A DNA stretch of 64,000 nucleotides from Bacteroidota bacterium. Lineage in GTDB: Bacteria > Bacteroidota > Bacteroidia > AKYH767-A > OLB10. Each line of letters starts with the position of its first letter. The stretch's first letter is position 1. The notes beneath the pieces are model-generated. The model ran no database searches. It was given only the letters and a program-made list of their open reading frames with translations, and was not told the DNA's origin. Position numbers and translations under genes: made by a program. Shown here in pieces: positions 23,077 to 35,173 of the stretch. The stretch is taken from the NCBI GenBank assembly GCA_016699635.1, contig CP064983.1, forward strand, positions 2,418,001 through 2,482,000, in the 5' to 3' direction.

Positions 23077-23307
23077 GAATTGAAGTTGTTCTTATTAAAA
23101 ACCTGTTTCATAGATTAGAAAATTGTGTTTTCTATATCTGATTTAATCAGCTGAAAATCGTTGATGTTATCTTTGAAATACCAATCTGTTAGCTTATTTT
23201 ATTTTCATGTTTGAAAACATTTAGTTCTAAATGTTATTCAATCTATTTCGAATTCGTCATAGAAAATCATCCCAAATACTTAAATTTGAAAATTCAAAAA
23301 AGGCATT

Positions 23308-26300
23308 TTGGAAAATCTGAAAATATATCAATCGTCCGCAGGGTCAGGTAAAACATACACACTTGTTAAAGAATATTTGTTGCTGGTATTAAAATCGCCA
23401 GCAGCATTAAAAGGAACTCTTGCAGTTACATTTACCAATGCTGCAACCGGTGAAATGAAAGAAAGACTAATCCTTGCTTTATGGCAATTGGCAACCGGTC
23501 GAAATGAAAAATTAAAATCAGATTTAGCCTCTTCATTAGGAACATCATTTAATATTGAACAAGCAGCAGCAAGGGTGTTGAATTATGCTATTCATCATTA
23601 TGCTGACATTTCCATCAGTACAATAGATAGTTTTTTTCTGAACATCACCCGTTCCATAGCTTATGAATCAAGGTTGCCGGGTAGATATGAGATTGATTTA
23701 AATACAGAACCAGCCATAGATTTTATGGTTCAAAATATTTTGCTAGCTGCCGGAACAGATGTTGGCATTACCAATTGGCTTATTGATTTTGCAATGTACA
23801 GAGTGGATAGTAATAAGAGTTGGAATATGCAAGGTGAACTGAGGAGCATTGCAAAAGAAATTTTTAAAGATCACCTTAAAGTTAATTTTGAAACTGACGT
23901 TCTTGCCGACACAGAAGGGATTAATGAAGTAAAGAGTTTGTACGCTGCTATCTGGAACAAATTGTCAGGAATGGCAAAGAAATTTTTGGAGATAGCAGAT
24001 TCAGCAGGAGTAGAGCCTATTGATTTTTACTATGGTAGAGGTGGATTTCATTCTTTTATAGTAAAAATTGCTGCAAAGGTTCATCCTAAAGATAATACTA
24101 TAGGTCAACGTACATGGCAGATCCTTGATCGTGAAGATGTTTTTGCAGATAATGCCCAGGATTTTCTTAAACAAGATGTAAGTCTGAATGGTGAATTATT
24201 GTCTTTAGTACGGCAAATTGTTGATTATTATATAACCAACATTGAGCGATTGTTATCTGCTGAAGTTGTTACTGCAAATATTTATCAAGCCGTAATTCTT
24301 AAATATCTGTTTAGGCAGTTGAAAATTTATCGCAAAGATCATCAGATTTTGCTTATGAGTGATGTGGGTAAAATTTTAAACTCCATTATCGGAAATAATG
24401 ATACACCTTTCATTTATGAAAATAGGAAACAAATACAGAAATTTTTTGATAGATGAGTTTCAGGATACATCACAAGTACATTGGAAAAATTTGTTGCCAC
24501 TGCTGATAAATAGTTTGTCGGAGCAGCATCAGGTTCTTACTGTTGGCGATGGTAAGCAATCAATTTACCGCTGGCGGGGAGGAGATATGAATCTGCTTTT
24601 AAATGAAGTTGAAAGTACACTAAAGAATCATGCAAATAGCACTGATATATTCCGGTTGGATTCTAATTTCCGTTCGTCTGTTTCTGTTGTTGAGTTTAAT
24701 AATATTTTTTTTAGTGCAATCAATGAAATTGTATCTGCTGATTCACAACAATCACAATTGCTGAAGAAAGCATATCAGGCAGATGTAGTGCATCAAGTTG
24801 CAAAACGCAGTGAGGAAAAAGGTTTTGTGTCAATTGAACTTTATTTGGATAAAGAAGAGTATCCTGAGCTAAATTATCCGGAATATTTTAGTGAAGCTGA
24901 TAAGGTGGTTGCATCACATACGCTAAGTTACATTCAAAGTCAGATTGAAAAGGGATATAAGCCCGGTGATATTGCATTGCTCGTCAGAACCAATGTAAAG
25001 GGAAACATGTTGGCAGACTTCTTGGTTTTGAACGGTTATAATAATATTAATTCTCGTGATTCATTGTTGATTTGCCATGCGCCTCAAATCAGATTTTTGA
25101 TAAATTGTCTCAGACTCAATGCTGATAATAAAAATCAGGTAGCAGAAAAGCACATTTTATATTTTGTGTCTAAACATCTGCGAATGGAAACTAAACTAAT
25201 TGAAACAAATATCGAAAAGTATGTTAAGCATGTTAAACTGTATTCGCTGACTGAATTTTGTGCACAGGTAATAAGTAAGTTTGGGTTGAATAGGCAACCT
25301 GATGCATATCTTCAATGCTTTGAAGACTTGATTTTTGAAAAATCAAGTAAAGGAATTAGTACTACTGCAGAGTTTCTTGACTGGTGGGATGTTGAATCCA
25401 ATCAAAGTAAAATTTCAGTGCAGGTTCCTGCTGATGAAAACGCTATTACCATCATCACCATTCATAAGTCTAAAGGATTGCAATTTCCTATTGTAATCAT
25501 TCCTTATACTGATTGGGATTTAAATAGTAATAAAGGTTTGATTTGGATCAGAAGTGATATTTCACCTTTCGATAAATTAGGTGCATTTCCTGTCAGACCT
25601 TCAAAGAAATTATTGAAAACATATTTTGGTCAGGATTATATTCTTGAAAACCGTGAAAAAGTATTGGAAGAAGTAAATGCACTTTATGTTGCATGTACCA
25701 GAGCAGAAGATAAATTGTTTATTTTGATTTCAGGTAGTGGAGAAGAAGGTGAGGATGGTATTAATAAAGTTAATACATTAATTAAGTCGGCAGTAATGAA
25801 TGCTGAAACTGTTAGTTCAACTTTGACAAAGGCAAGTGATACTGTTTACACTTTGGGAGTTGATTCAGAATATATGCAAAAGAGAAAGAAACTATCCGAC
25901 ACACCTGATAGTTTTACTAATAAGGAGCTGGTAAATTATTTTACAAGTGTAAACAGGATAAGCACCGGATTCAAAATTAAAAAGTATGCTGAACAAAGTA
26001 AAAGCCGCTTAATAGGGATTAAAGTTCATGAGTTGCTGGCTGATTTTCGCAGTGAATCTGATTTAAAAGCAATAGAGAAGCATTTAAGTAATCTTCAATT
26101 ACCGGATGACGAAAAAAATGAGTTGCTGAATGGCGTGCAAACTACTTGCAATTTTCTCTCTGAGAAAAAATGGGTTAGTCCGCATTTTAAAATTTATAAT
26201 GAACATGAAATGGTAGATGCAGAAGGTAATATTTTAAGACCTGACAGATTGATGATTGAAGGGGATAATGCTGTGGTTACTGATTATAAGACAGGAGCCA

Positions 26301-26419
26301 TTGAAACTTCTCATGTGCAACAAATAGCTAATTACAAGGAAGTTTTGCTGGATGCGGGCTTCAAGGATGTGAAGACTTTTTTATATTATCTGGAAGGGAA
26401 AGAATTAGTTGAGGCTTAA
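23308..26419 (+). CDS. RecB/AddA-like UvrD helicase with C-terminal nuclease domain, one frameshift
   Basis: About 1,035 residues after repairing an A-run near 24420. Superfamily 1A helicase motifs occur in order: Walker A SSAGSGKTYT (about residue 8), DEFQDTS (motif II), VGDGKQSIYRWRGGD (III), LDSNFRSS (IV), ITIHKSKGLQFPIVI (V) and LYVACTRAEDKLFI (VI). The C-terminus carries the PD-(D/E)XK nuclease signature RPDRLM ... VTDYKTG. The protein should process double-strand breaks for recombination, as AddA does. The usual partner (AddB-like) is not adjacent. The start is a TTG at 23308; no in-frame ATG lies nearby, and a start hidden by an indel is possible. A candidate -7 box TATCTTTG is at 23168-23175. 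Confidence 0.9.
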
Positions 26420-26426
26420 ATGCTTT

Positions 26427-26825
26427 CTATTTTCCATGCCAACGGTTGACAAATTCTGTAACCATTGGTTTAGATTTAGTTTGAGGAAGATTAATCGGTT
26501 TGTTCAACCGTTCTTTAAAGTGAACATAATTGTCAGAAATCATCCAGGATATGGTGATCTCATTCAATTCTTCATGTCTTATAAAAACAAAGTCGCAAAT
26601 ACTTTTAAAGTTAGCAAAAGAGAATGCTATGCAAGGAACAAAAAATGGCTCTTTACTTTTTGAAAGATTTCTAATTTCAGGTTCATAGCAATTCAACAGC
26701 GGAAATTGCTTCATGATGTTTTTTCCTATCAAATCGCTTACCTGAAAAATTGTATCACAGCTTTTAAGAATGTTGCCATAGTTATCAAAAATAATAATCT
26801 GGCTTTTGCTGTGAACGTTTTTCAT
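26427..26825 (-). CDS. PAS-like small protein linked to the GTPase
   Basis: The start is placed at the ATG at 26825 (MKNVHSKSQIII), one base after the stop of the GTPase gene, rather than at 26861, which would overlap that gene by 35 bp. The product is 132 aa. Its pattern IIIFDNYGNILKSCDTIF, DLIGKNIMKQFPLL and a later strand-rich half (ICDFVFI ... ISWMISDN) resembles a single PAS-type sensor fold; I recall similar domains at the front of Bacteroidota proteins found beside Ras-like GTPases, but here no kinase part follows. Function unknown. Tight spacing implies translational coupling with the GTPase. It converges on the helicase gene with 7 bp between stops. Confidence 0.55.
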   Translation of the reverse strand: MKNVHSKSQIIIFDNYGNILKSCDTIFQVSDLIGKNIMKQFPLLNCYEPEIRNLSKSKEPFFVPCIAFSFANFKSICDFVFIRHEELNEITISWMISDNYVHFKERLNKPINLPQTKSKPMVTEFVNRWHGK

Positions 26826-26826
26826 A

Positions 26827-27342
26827 TCAGTAAATTTTGATTTTTTGAAAGAATGGCTCATTCAGTAAATCAGCCGCTATTGTTTGAAACATTTCATTAA
26901 TCATGAAATTGTTTTTTGCTGATGTAAAAAAAGTTCTGTAGCAATCAAACTGTGTAAAGAAATCACTGCAGTCAAGATTGATATTCGATTCAATTTTATT
27001 GCAAGTTAAGTAAACAGGCGTGCCTGGAAGAAATTTCTGATAATGACTAATCCATGCATCAAGATCTGAAAATGTTGATGGGTTGTTTACATCAACTACA
27101 TGTATTAATGCATCTGTTCCAAGATAATATGACTTGAACGATTTTAGATTCGAAACACTTCCTGGAGCTGTCCAGATAACAAAATTGATCTTTTTCTTAT
27201 TTATAGCCAACTCTTTTCTTGCAATGCATAATTGACTATCTTCTGAATAGGAATGATGAAATCTGTTATTCACCAATCGGTTCACAATAGAACTTTTACC
27301 GCATTGGCTATATCCTGTTATGAGTATTTTTTTATTCTGCAT
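26827..27342 (-). CDS. Ras-like small GTPase with MglA-type switch II
   Basis: The 171-aa protein has P-loop GYSQCGKSS (about residues 9-17). The G3 position reads WTAPG with no Asp, where Ras proteins have DTAGQ; MglA-type GTPases have a comparable TxPG. G4 is NKIE rather than NKxD, and G5 is TSAKN. The length is a single Ras domain. MglA GTPases set cell polarity and switch motility direction. No Roadblock/LC7 (MglB-like) partner is visible; the following gene is PAS-like. The gene starts 72 bp after the end of the PKD protein on the same strand. The loss of two GTP-contact acids could mean altered nucleotide specificity or weak hydrolysis. GTPase fold assignment is firm; MglA-like role is inference. 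Confidence 0.8.
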   Translation of the reverse strand: MQNKKILITGYSQCGKSSIVNRLVNNRFHHSYSEDSQLCIARKELAINKKKINFVIWTAPGSVSNLKSFKSYYLGTDALIHVVDVNNPSTFSDLDAWISHYQKFLPGTPVYLTCNKIESNINLDCSDFFTQFDCYRTFFTSAKNNFMINEMFQTIAADLLNEPFFQKIKIY

Positions 27343-27413
27343 GCCGATTGTTTATAGTGTTTATATGCAGAAAAGAGAAAAAGGTTGCAGTATTTTGTTT
27401 GAACTTCTGAAAA

Positions 27414-30400
27414 TTATTCTTCTTCCATGTGATGGGTTTTGCCATCTACTGATTTTATGGTTTTCCAATTACCGTTTTCATCTTGTTTTTGTATTTCATA
27501 GCGTTCAACACCTTCTTTCCAGCCTTTGTATGGAGTCCATTCTAATCTGCTGTTGTTCATGTCATCTAATTTGCCTTGTAGAAGAATGTTTCCTGATAAA
27601 TCTGTCAGACCTGTTCTTTGCTGACATATATTTTCTACTTCAATTTTGTATTGATAATTTGTAGCATTGACATCCACATCTCTGTCAAGATAGTATTTTG
27701 TGCTGTTGTTTACCGAATCTATCAGAACAAAATTTCCCGGGTCTTTGTCTGATGATTTATAAATTAAATAATAGTAAACCAACTCAGGAAATGGGTTGCC
27801 TTCATGCCATTCTGTTAAAATACTGTTGTTGTCAACCACAGTTGAACGAATGATTGATGTGGTTATCTGATTTACAAAACTTGTTGGTACCGATGCATCA
27901 TTATTGCTTTCAGAAGTGTATATGCTGCTGTCTAATTGTGCTTCAACTTTATAACTGTATTCCTGAGGACAATATGCTGTAGAATCAATATAAAAATCTT
28001 CTGTTCCTGCAATTTCATCTATCAGGTCATAATTCAATCCATCAGTACTTCGGTAAATCGAGTATTGTGAAATTGTCTTACCAATATAAGGTAACCATGA
28101 GAGCATGTTTGACATTGTGTCGGGCTCTGTTGTTAATAGAATTGATGCATGGGATATTGAACTATCCAATGGATATGAATTGTTGCAATTATTGATTGTT
28201 TGAAGTTTGTAATAATAGCGATTCTGATTTGTTGTTACATTATTGTCAATAAATGCTAATTGCAGATTCAATGTGCTGTTGTGTGTATTTGTATCTGTGT
28301 AAATCAGATTGTAATTTTTATCGTCAGTTGATCTGTATAATTCAAATCTGTTTAGATTGGTAGCTGATGATGGTTGCCATGATATTCTGATTGCATTGCT
28401 ATCGAGTACGGTGAGGTAATTTATTTCTGAAGGTGTTATTGGTTGATTGTTTTGTGCAGCTATGAAGTTGAGTTTAGTAATACTATCACTGCAAAGGCCT
28501 TCATTAGTGACTTTTAATGTCACTGTATAATATCCTGCATTTTGCTAATTAAACTGCGGATTGAATGCTGATGAAGTGAGTCCATTGCCGCCATCCCATA
28601 TAAATGCAGGGTTCTGTAGTGATGAGCTGATGTTGACCATGTTTGAAGAAAGCGGTGCACAACCAATCAATGGCGAACCTCCAAAATCGGCAATGGGGAA
28701 AGGTATAACGGTAACGGCATTGATGCTGTTAGCTGTATCCGAACAATGACCATTAGAAGCAACTAATGTAATGCTAAATTGCCCTGGAATCTGATATTGG
28801 TGACTTGTATTTGACTGATTCGATACTGTACCATCTCCAAATTGCCATTTGTAACTACTTGATGATTGAGATTGGTTGAGTAAAGAAATTGAAGTTCCAA
28901 CACAAAGTGTAGAGTAGCTGATTGCAAATGCTGCAACAGGTTTGTTGTAAACTTTAATTGTATCAGGATGTGTATAAACAGATTGACATCCATTGGCATC
29001 CTTGACAATCAATGTTATTAAGTACCTACCGGCAGTATTGAACGTGTGAATGGGTGAAGTTGCCACAGAAGTATCTCCATCTCCAAAACTCCAAAAGTGA
29101 CTAAGTGCATTTTGAGAGGAGTCGTTAGTGCTGATAGTTAAAGGTTGACAACCATGATTGTTTGAAAGAGAAAATGAAGCTAAGGGTCCTGGTATGTGTA
29201 AAGCATTGGACAATGTTTTTGTATTACTGCAACCCGATGCATCTGTTACTGTAAGTGTAACTTGGTAGTTTCCGCCTGTTGTGTAGATATGATTTGGATT
29301 CAAGAGTGTTGATGTACTGCCATCTCCAAAATCCCAAAGATAGTTTGCAGCACCCGAAGATGTATTTTGAAATTGAACAATCACCGGAACACAACCTGAA
29401 GATTTTGTATAACTAAAATCAGCCTGTGGCTCTGTGATGGAGATTATTTTTCCACCAACAGTATCTTTACATCCAAAAGAATCTGTAATTATTAAAGATG
29501 GTATAAAATTGCCGGTACTACTGTAATTAATACTTGGATTTGGAGTTATTGATGTTGACCCGTTACCAAATTTCCATAACCATTGATGTGCATTTTTACT
29601 TGAATCTGTAAATTGTATGGTTTTTGGATTACATCCTATTGTATCTGACTGCGTAAATTCCGCTACCGGAAGTTGGATGTTATCAAGCTCATAATTTTTT
29701 TCGCATCCATTAATATCTTTAGCAAAAAGCTTTATTTTATCTGTTGGTAAAGAGGTAAAGGTATGTTGTGTAGCCTGAGTAAAAGTGGTGTCACCATCGC
29801 CCCAAGACCATTTCCATGCTACAGCATTTAGGCTTGAATCAGTTACATTAATTGTGATAGGTAAGCAACCTTGACTTCTTGAATAACTGAATTTAACATC
29901 AAAATCTGGTATGGTAACAGCCTGAGCTAATGTTTTAGTGCTTGCACATCCATTGTTGTATGCAGTTAGCTTAATATCATAAGTGTAGGGTGGATTTGGT
30001 CCATAGTAGTAATATTTATTTACATCGGTTAATGATGACATAGTTCCATCTCCCCAAATCCCATGTATAAGAAGTGCTGCCTGTAGAGGTATTTGTTAAC
30101 TGTACATTCACCATGGTGCATGATGAGGAAAGCATATTGATGTTGAAGTCAGCCACTGATTTTACAATGGTTATTTGTTGTGAAGCATTTACTGTTTGCG
30201 TACAACCGTTAATATCCGTTATAACAACCTGAACAGAATAAGATCCTGAATCAGAGTATGTGTGAGCTATAGGATTTCCTGTTGCCGAAGTGCCATCACC
30301 AAAGTCCCAAGTATAGTTTACATAGTTTGTGTTTTGAACTGAAAAGGTAATAGTGTCTGATGCACATGCTCTGTTTTTATTGGAAAGAATAGCGTTGGCA

Positions 30401-33211
30401 TCAGCATTGGCATATAAACTCTTGGAATGAATTACAGTACATCCACTAGTATCTTGTGCCTGTAAAGAAATAATGTAATTGCTGGTATTGGCATAGCTAT
30501 GTACCGGTGATGCCTGTGTGCTGGTCTGATTATCACCAAAATCCCAATTATAGCTTTGCAGATTCAGATTTGATGGTAAAGCCTGAATGTTTGAGCCATT
30601 ACATGTATTAACTGTATTAACAATAAATGTTACCGGTGTTCCTGCCACTTTTACAGCCTGTGAATGATAAATAGTATCAACACTTGCATTAGATAAATTT
30701 GCAATGAGCATTACATCGTAAATGCCGGGTACGTTGTATGTGTGTACCGGATTTTGTTGAGACGAAGTATTGCCATCACCAAAATCCCAATACGAGCCAA
30801 CAACATTTAAAAATGGGTTATTGAAACTTATGGTCAATGGTGCGCAACCATCATAATGCATGGTGAATTGTGTCGTATCATGGTTTTCATCATAAAATGT
30901 TCCTCCACTTCCAAAGTTAGTAGGAGGGAAACTGTAGGTATAACTACAACTGTCGTTGGCAATCGTCAGACTTATTGTGAAAGGGCCTGTTGATTGATAG
31001 GTGTGCATAGGATTTTCAAGTGTTGAAGAATCTCCATCGCCAAAAGTCCATAGCCATGATGTTGCACCTACTGAGTTGGCCGAAAACTGAACATCAAGAG
31101 GAGGAATGGTATCTAATGTATGGGCAGAAGGTGCAGCACCTAAGGTTAAAAAGTTCATTGCATATTGTTCAACCTTTGTTGATGTACATCCATTTGCAGA
31201 AGTGATGGTTAAAGAAACATTGTAACTACCGGTTTGGTTGTAGGTGTGAACAGGATTTTGTTGTGTTGATGTTTGTCCGTCACCAAAATTCCATAACCAT
31301 GAAACAGCATTTAAACTGCTGTCTGTAAATGTTCCGATAAATGGCGGACAAAGTGTTTGGTTATATGTAAAATTAGCTATACCACCACCAACAATATACG
31401 TGGCAAAATTGCTGATGGTTTGAGAACATGTTGAGCCATTGCTTTGCGTTTGCAGACTTACTGTATATGTTCCCGGTGTAGTATATGTATGAGAAACATT
31501 TTGTGCTGTGGCAGTACTGCCATCACCATAATCCCAAAGCCATGAGTTTGCACCTGATGAGTCGCTTAATGAAACAGTAAGTGGTGCGCATCCTGATACG
31601 GGTTGCGGATTGCTGAAGTTGTTTACACTTGGTCCGGGGTTGATGTAACCTTGTTTACGTAATGTGTCTTTACAACCATTGCCATCAGAAGCAATTAGAG
31701 TCACATTATAACTGCCTTGATTTTGATAGAGATAGGTTGGACTGTTTACTGTTGAAGTATCTCCTGTGCCAAACTGCCAAAGCCATGAAGTAGAACCTGT
31801 ACTTGTATTTGCAAAGTTTACAGTTAATGGATTACATCCAGTTACTTTATCTGCAAGAAAATCTGCCTCAGGCCCGTTGACCGTAATTCCATAGGGAAGA
31901 TTTGATGTAGCTGTACATCCGTTTGCAGCAGTAACGGTTAGCGCAGGATAGAATGTCCCTGATTGTGTGTAATTATGAATGCCATTTAATTGTGTTGAGC
32001 TATTGCCATCACCAAAACTCCATTGATAGCTACATCCTGTGCATGATGTAGTTTGAAATGAAATACTCAATGGTTTACATCCTGAAGTATTCGATGTAGT
32101 GAATGTTGAGACTGGAGACTGTAATACATTTATTGTTAATGGTGCAGACTGGCTTGAACAGCCGTTAGGATAGTTTGCGGTTACATAAGGATTGTAGTTT
32201 CCTGCATTGTTATATAATACTCCAACTGTTGATAGTGTAGATGTCCATAGAAGGGATGATGTTCCTGTAGTATTAGTTGATAAAACAACATTAAACGGAT
32301 TACAACCCGATGTGATATTGGATGTAATTATGGGTATAGGATTGTTAAGTACTGTTATCGGTGAAGATAGATTTACGGTAGATGAGCAACCGGAGGCTGA
32401 TGCAGTAACTGCAACCTGATAGTTTCCGGATTGTGAATATTGATGTTGAACAATTGCGCCTGTTGCAGTTCCTCCATCGCCAAAATTCCATTGATAAGAT
32501 GATGTGGTATTTGCACCAGCATTAAAATGAAATATTTTATTGATATTACATGTGCTGAATGTGTCAACCGTTGCTGTTACAATTGGAATAGGCTTAATAA
32601 TAATGATGTTATTTTTCGTCAGTGTTTGTGTGCATGTTGAGTTGAGCCTGAACAAGACTAAAGTAACATTATAAGTTCCGGCTGTTGCATAAATATGTGT
32701 AGGATTCGTTTGATTGCTTGTAACACCATCACCAAAATCCCATTGACAACTGTCAAAAATTGCACTTTGATTGGTAAAGTTTATAATTTCACCCTGACAT
32801 GCTGAAGATTTATTGAGTGTAAATTGTACAACAGGTTTGTTTTCTATATGTATAGGTTGCGAAGAAATTACAGAATCACTGCCTGAAGAATTTGTTGCGA
32901 TGAGTTTTACATAATAATTTCCTTGCAGTAGTAAAAGTAATTACAGGACTATTCAAAACAGAAACTGCACCATTGCCAAAATCCCAATGATAGCTTGTTG
33001 CATTGGTACTCGTATTGTTAAATGAAACAGTTAGAGGTGCACAACCTGATGACTGACTGATGCCAAATGATGCAACCGGTAGTTGTGCAATACTTTGATG
33101 TAGCGAAAAAATAATCACTAAGGCAGTAAGCCACATTCCTGACATTTTATTTAAAGCACTATTTCCTCCCACTAAAAAGTTGATTTTAGCAAGTTTTACG
33201 GTAAAGTGCAT
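27414..33211 (-). CDS. Giant secreted PKD-repeat / Fn3 protein, truncated at the C-terminus
   Basis: About 1,930 residues once three breaks are bridged: an indel near 32923, another in a C-run near 30052-30055, and an in-frame TAG at 28545-28547 (PQFN-stop-QNAGYYTVTL, probably a former Tyr). A signal peptide (MWLTALVIIFSLHQSIAQ) is followed by about 19 PKD domains, each with a W.FGDG core and a preceding SGC.P(L/I)TV.F strand, then several Fn3-like domains (ISWQPSSATNLNRFELYRS, LSWLPYIGKTISQYSIYRS, LEWTPYKGW). The protein ends inside the last Fn3 domain at SVDGKTHHMEEE, with no CHU_C or type-A sorting domain, unlike related proteins. The ATG at 33211 or the one at 33145, directly before the signal peptide, may be the start. 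Probably cell-surface adhesion or matrix; function unproven. Confidence 0.85.
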
Positions 33212-33357
33212 TAAAAGTTATAATTCTTACACTTTAATATTATCTGTTTGTTTTTCAGTAGATTTAATTTCCGGTATTTTAGAAATATTGAAACCTTAAG
33301 GCTGGTATTTATGTTTAATATTTTTATTTTTATTGCGTTAAAAAAACCACTTTTATT

Positions 33358-35151
33358 ATGTCAGCAATTCAGGAAAAGAACCAATCGGTTAAGGGGGGAG
33401 AATTTATTATTAAAGAATCAAGTGCAGAGAACACTTTTATACCCGAAGAGTTTAGCGAAGAGCATTTGATGATTGAGCAAACAGCAAATGATTTTTTAAA
33501 ACAGGAAGTACATACAGTACTCGATCGTATTGATGCAATGGAAGCAGGACTTATGCCATCATTGTTAGATAAGGCAGGAGAACTTGGACTTCTTGGTGTT
33601 TCGGTTCCGGAACAATATGGTGGATTTGGAAAAGATTTTATTACAGTCACATTACTGACAGAAACTTTAGGAGCAGGTCATTCATTTTCTGTTGCAATGG
33701 CAGCACATACAGGTATCGGAACATTGCCAATAATGTATTTCGGAAATGAAAAGCAGAAAGAAAAATATTTACCGCTATTAGCATCAGGTCAGTGGAAAGC
33801 ATCTTACTGTTTAACTGAACCCGGTTCCGGTTCTGATGCGCTTGCAGCGAAAACTAAAGCTATTCTTTCTTCTGATGGAAAGCATTATATCCTTAACGGA
33901 CAAAAAATGTGGATTACCAATGCAGGCTTTGCAGATTTGTTTGTAGTATTTGCACAGGTTGATGGCGAAAAGTTCACCGGTTTTATTGTAGAGAAAACTT
34001 ATCCGGGACTATCACTTGGCGAAGAAGAACATAAGATGGGAATAAAAGGCTCAAGTACAAGACAGGTTTTTTTCAGTGATTGTAAAGTGCCTATAGAAAA
34101 TGTTTTGGGCGAAATTGGCAAAGGACATCTTATTGCTTTCAATATTTTAAATATTGGACGTTTGAAATTGTGTGCAGCAGCATTAGGTGGCGCAAAACAT
34201 GTAAGTACACACTCTGTTTCCTATGCAAACACACGTGAGCAGTTTAAATTGCCTATTGCAAAATTTGGTGCCATCAGATATAAACTTGCGCAACAGGCAA
34301 TCAGAATTTATGCTTGTGAAAGTGCTTTGTATCGTACAGCATTTATGATAGACGAGCTCGAAAAACAAAAACTTGCAGAAGGCATTGAATATTCTCAGGC
34401 ATTACTTCAGGCTGCCGAAGAATATGCTGTTGAATGTGCCATTCTTAAAGTTGATGGTTCTGAAGCACTTGATTATGTTGCAGATGAAGGTGTGCAGATT
34501 TATGGTGGTTATGGCTATAGTGCAGATTTTCCGATGGACAGATCATATAGAGATTCACGCATCAACAGAATTTTTGAAGGAACAAATGAAATTAACAGAC
34601 TCCTTACTGTTGATATGATTCTAAAACGTGCCATGAAAGGTAAGATTGACTTAATGACACCGGCAATGAATATTCAGAAAGAACTTATGGCAATTCCTGA
34701 TTTTAGTGAGCCTGATATGTCGCTATTCGCACAAGAGAAAAAGTTTATTTCTAACTATAAAAAAGCGTTACTTGCAGTTGCAGGTTCTGCTGTACAAAAA
34801 TTGATGATGACACTTGCTAAAGAGCAGGAGATTCTGATGAACATTGCAGATATGGCAATTGCAATTTATATTTCAGAGTCAATTTTATTGAGGACAGAGA
34901 AACTTGTTAATTTAAAAGGTGAAGAAAATTGCAGTGTTCAGCTTGATATGATGCGGGTTTATGTAAATGATGCAGCAGATAGAATTGCATTGGCAGGAAA
35001 AGAAGCAATTAATTCTTTTGCAGAAGGTGACGAACAGAGAATGTTGCTCATGGGATTAAAACGCTTTACCAAGGTTCCGTCATTCAATGTTAAAGAAGCA
35101 AGAAGAAGAATTGCAGCACGCTTAATTGAAAAGAACGAATACTGCTTCTGA
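33358..35151 (+). CDS. Acyl-CoA dehydrogenase (VLCAD-like, long form)
   Basis: A FAD-dependent enzyme for the first step of fatty-acid beta-oxidation. At 597 aa it is longer than the ~380-aa short-chain enzymes and has a C-terminal extension of about 170 aa, as in very-long-chain acyl-CoA dehydrogenase. Visible signatures are YCLTEPGSGSDALA, MWITNAGFADLFVVFA, MGIKGSSTRQVFF, the FAD-binding QIYGGYGYSADFPMDR and IFEGTNEINR. The equivalent of the VLCAD catalytic Glu is in the RIFEGTNEINR region. The gene is intact and starts at the ATG at 33358. It is divergent from the PKD gene, with 146 bp between them; the upstream DNA has only weak -7-like matches. Confidence 0.93.
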   Translation: MSAIQEKNQSVKGGEFIIKESSAENTFIPEEFSEEHLMIEQTANDFLKQEVHTVLDRIDAMEAGLMPSLLDKAGELGLLGVSVPEQYGGFGKDFITVTLLTETLGAGHSFSVAMAAHTGIGTLPIMYFGNEKQKEKYLPLLASGQWKASYCLTEPGSGSDALAAKTKAILSSDGKHYILNGQKMWITNAGFADLFVVFAQVDGEKFTGFIVEKTYPGLSLGEEEHKMGIKGSSTRQVFFSDCKVPIENVLGEIGKGHLIAFNILNIGRLKLCAAALGGAKHVSTHSVSYANTREQFKLPIAKFGAIRYKLAQQAIRIYACESALYRTAFMIDELEKQKLAEGIEYSQALLQAAEEYAVECAILKVDGSEALDYVADEGVQIYGGYGYSADFPMDRSYRDSRINRIFEGTNEINRLLTVDMILKRAMKGKIDLMTPAMNIQKELMAIPDFSEPDMSLFAQEKKFISNYKKALLAVAGSAVQKLMMTLAKEQEILMNIADMAIAIYISESILLRTEKLVNLKGEENCSVQLDMMRVYVNDAADRIALAGKEAINSFAEGDEQRMLLMGLKRFTKVPSFNVKEARRRIAARLIEKNEYCF

Positions 35152-35173
35152 TTTGTAGAGCAGTTCTAAGCTG

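Noticed and set aside
26409..27664. Plus-strand open frames opposite the GTPase and PKD genes
   Set aside because: They are shadows of the coding minus strand, with no recognisable protein sequence and no start context.
2006..28547. Reassigned TAG codon (read as Tyr)
   Set aside because: TAG also ends clearly complete genes (for example at 47583-47585 after the type-A sorting domain), and TAA and TGA also appear as internal stops.
32656..32875. A non-coding gap in the PKD gene
   Set aside because: The minus strand is open here with two PKD motifs; it is simply free of start codons.
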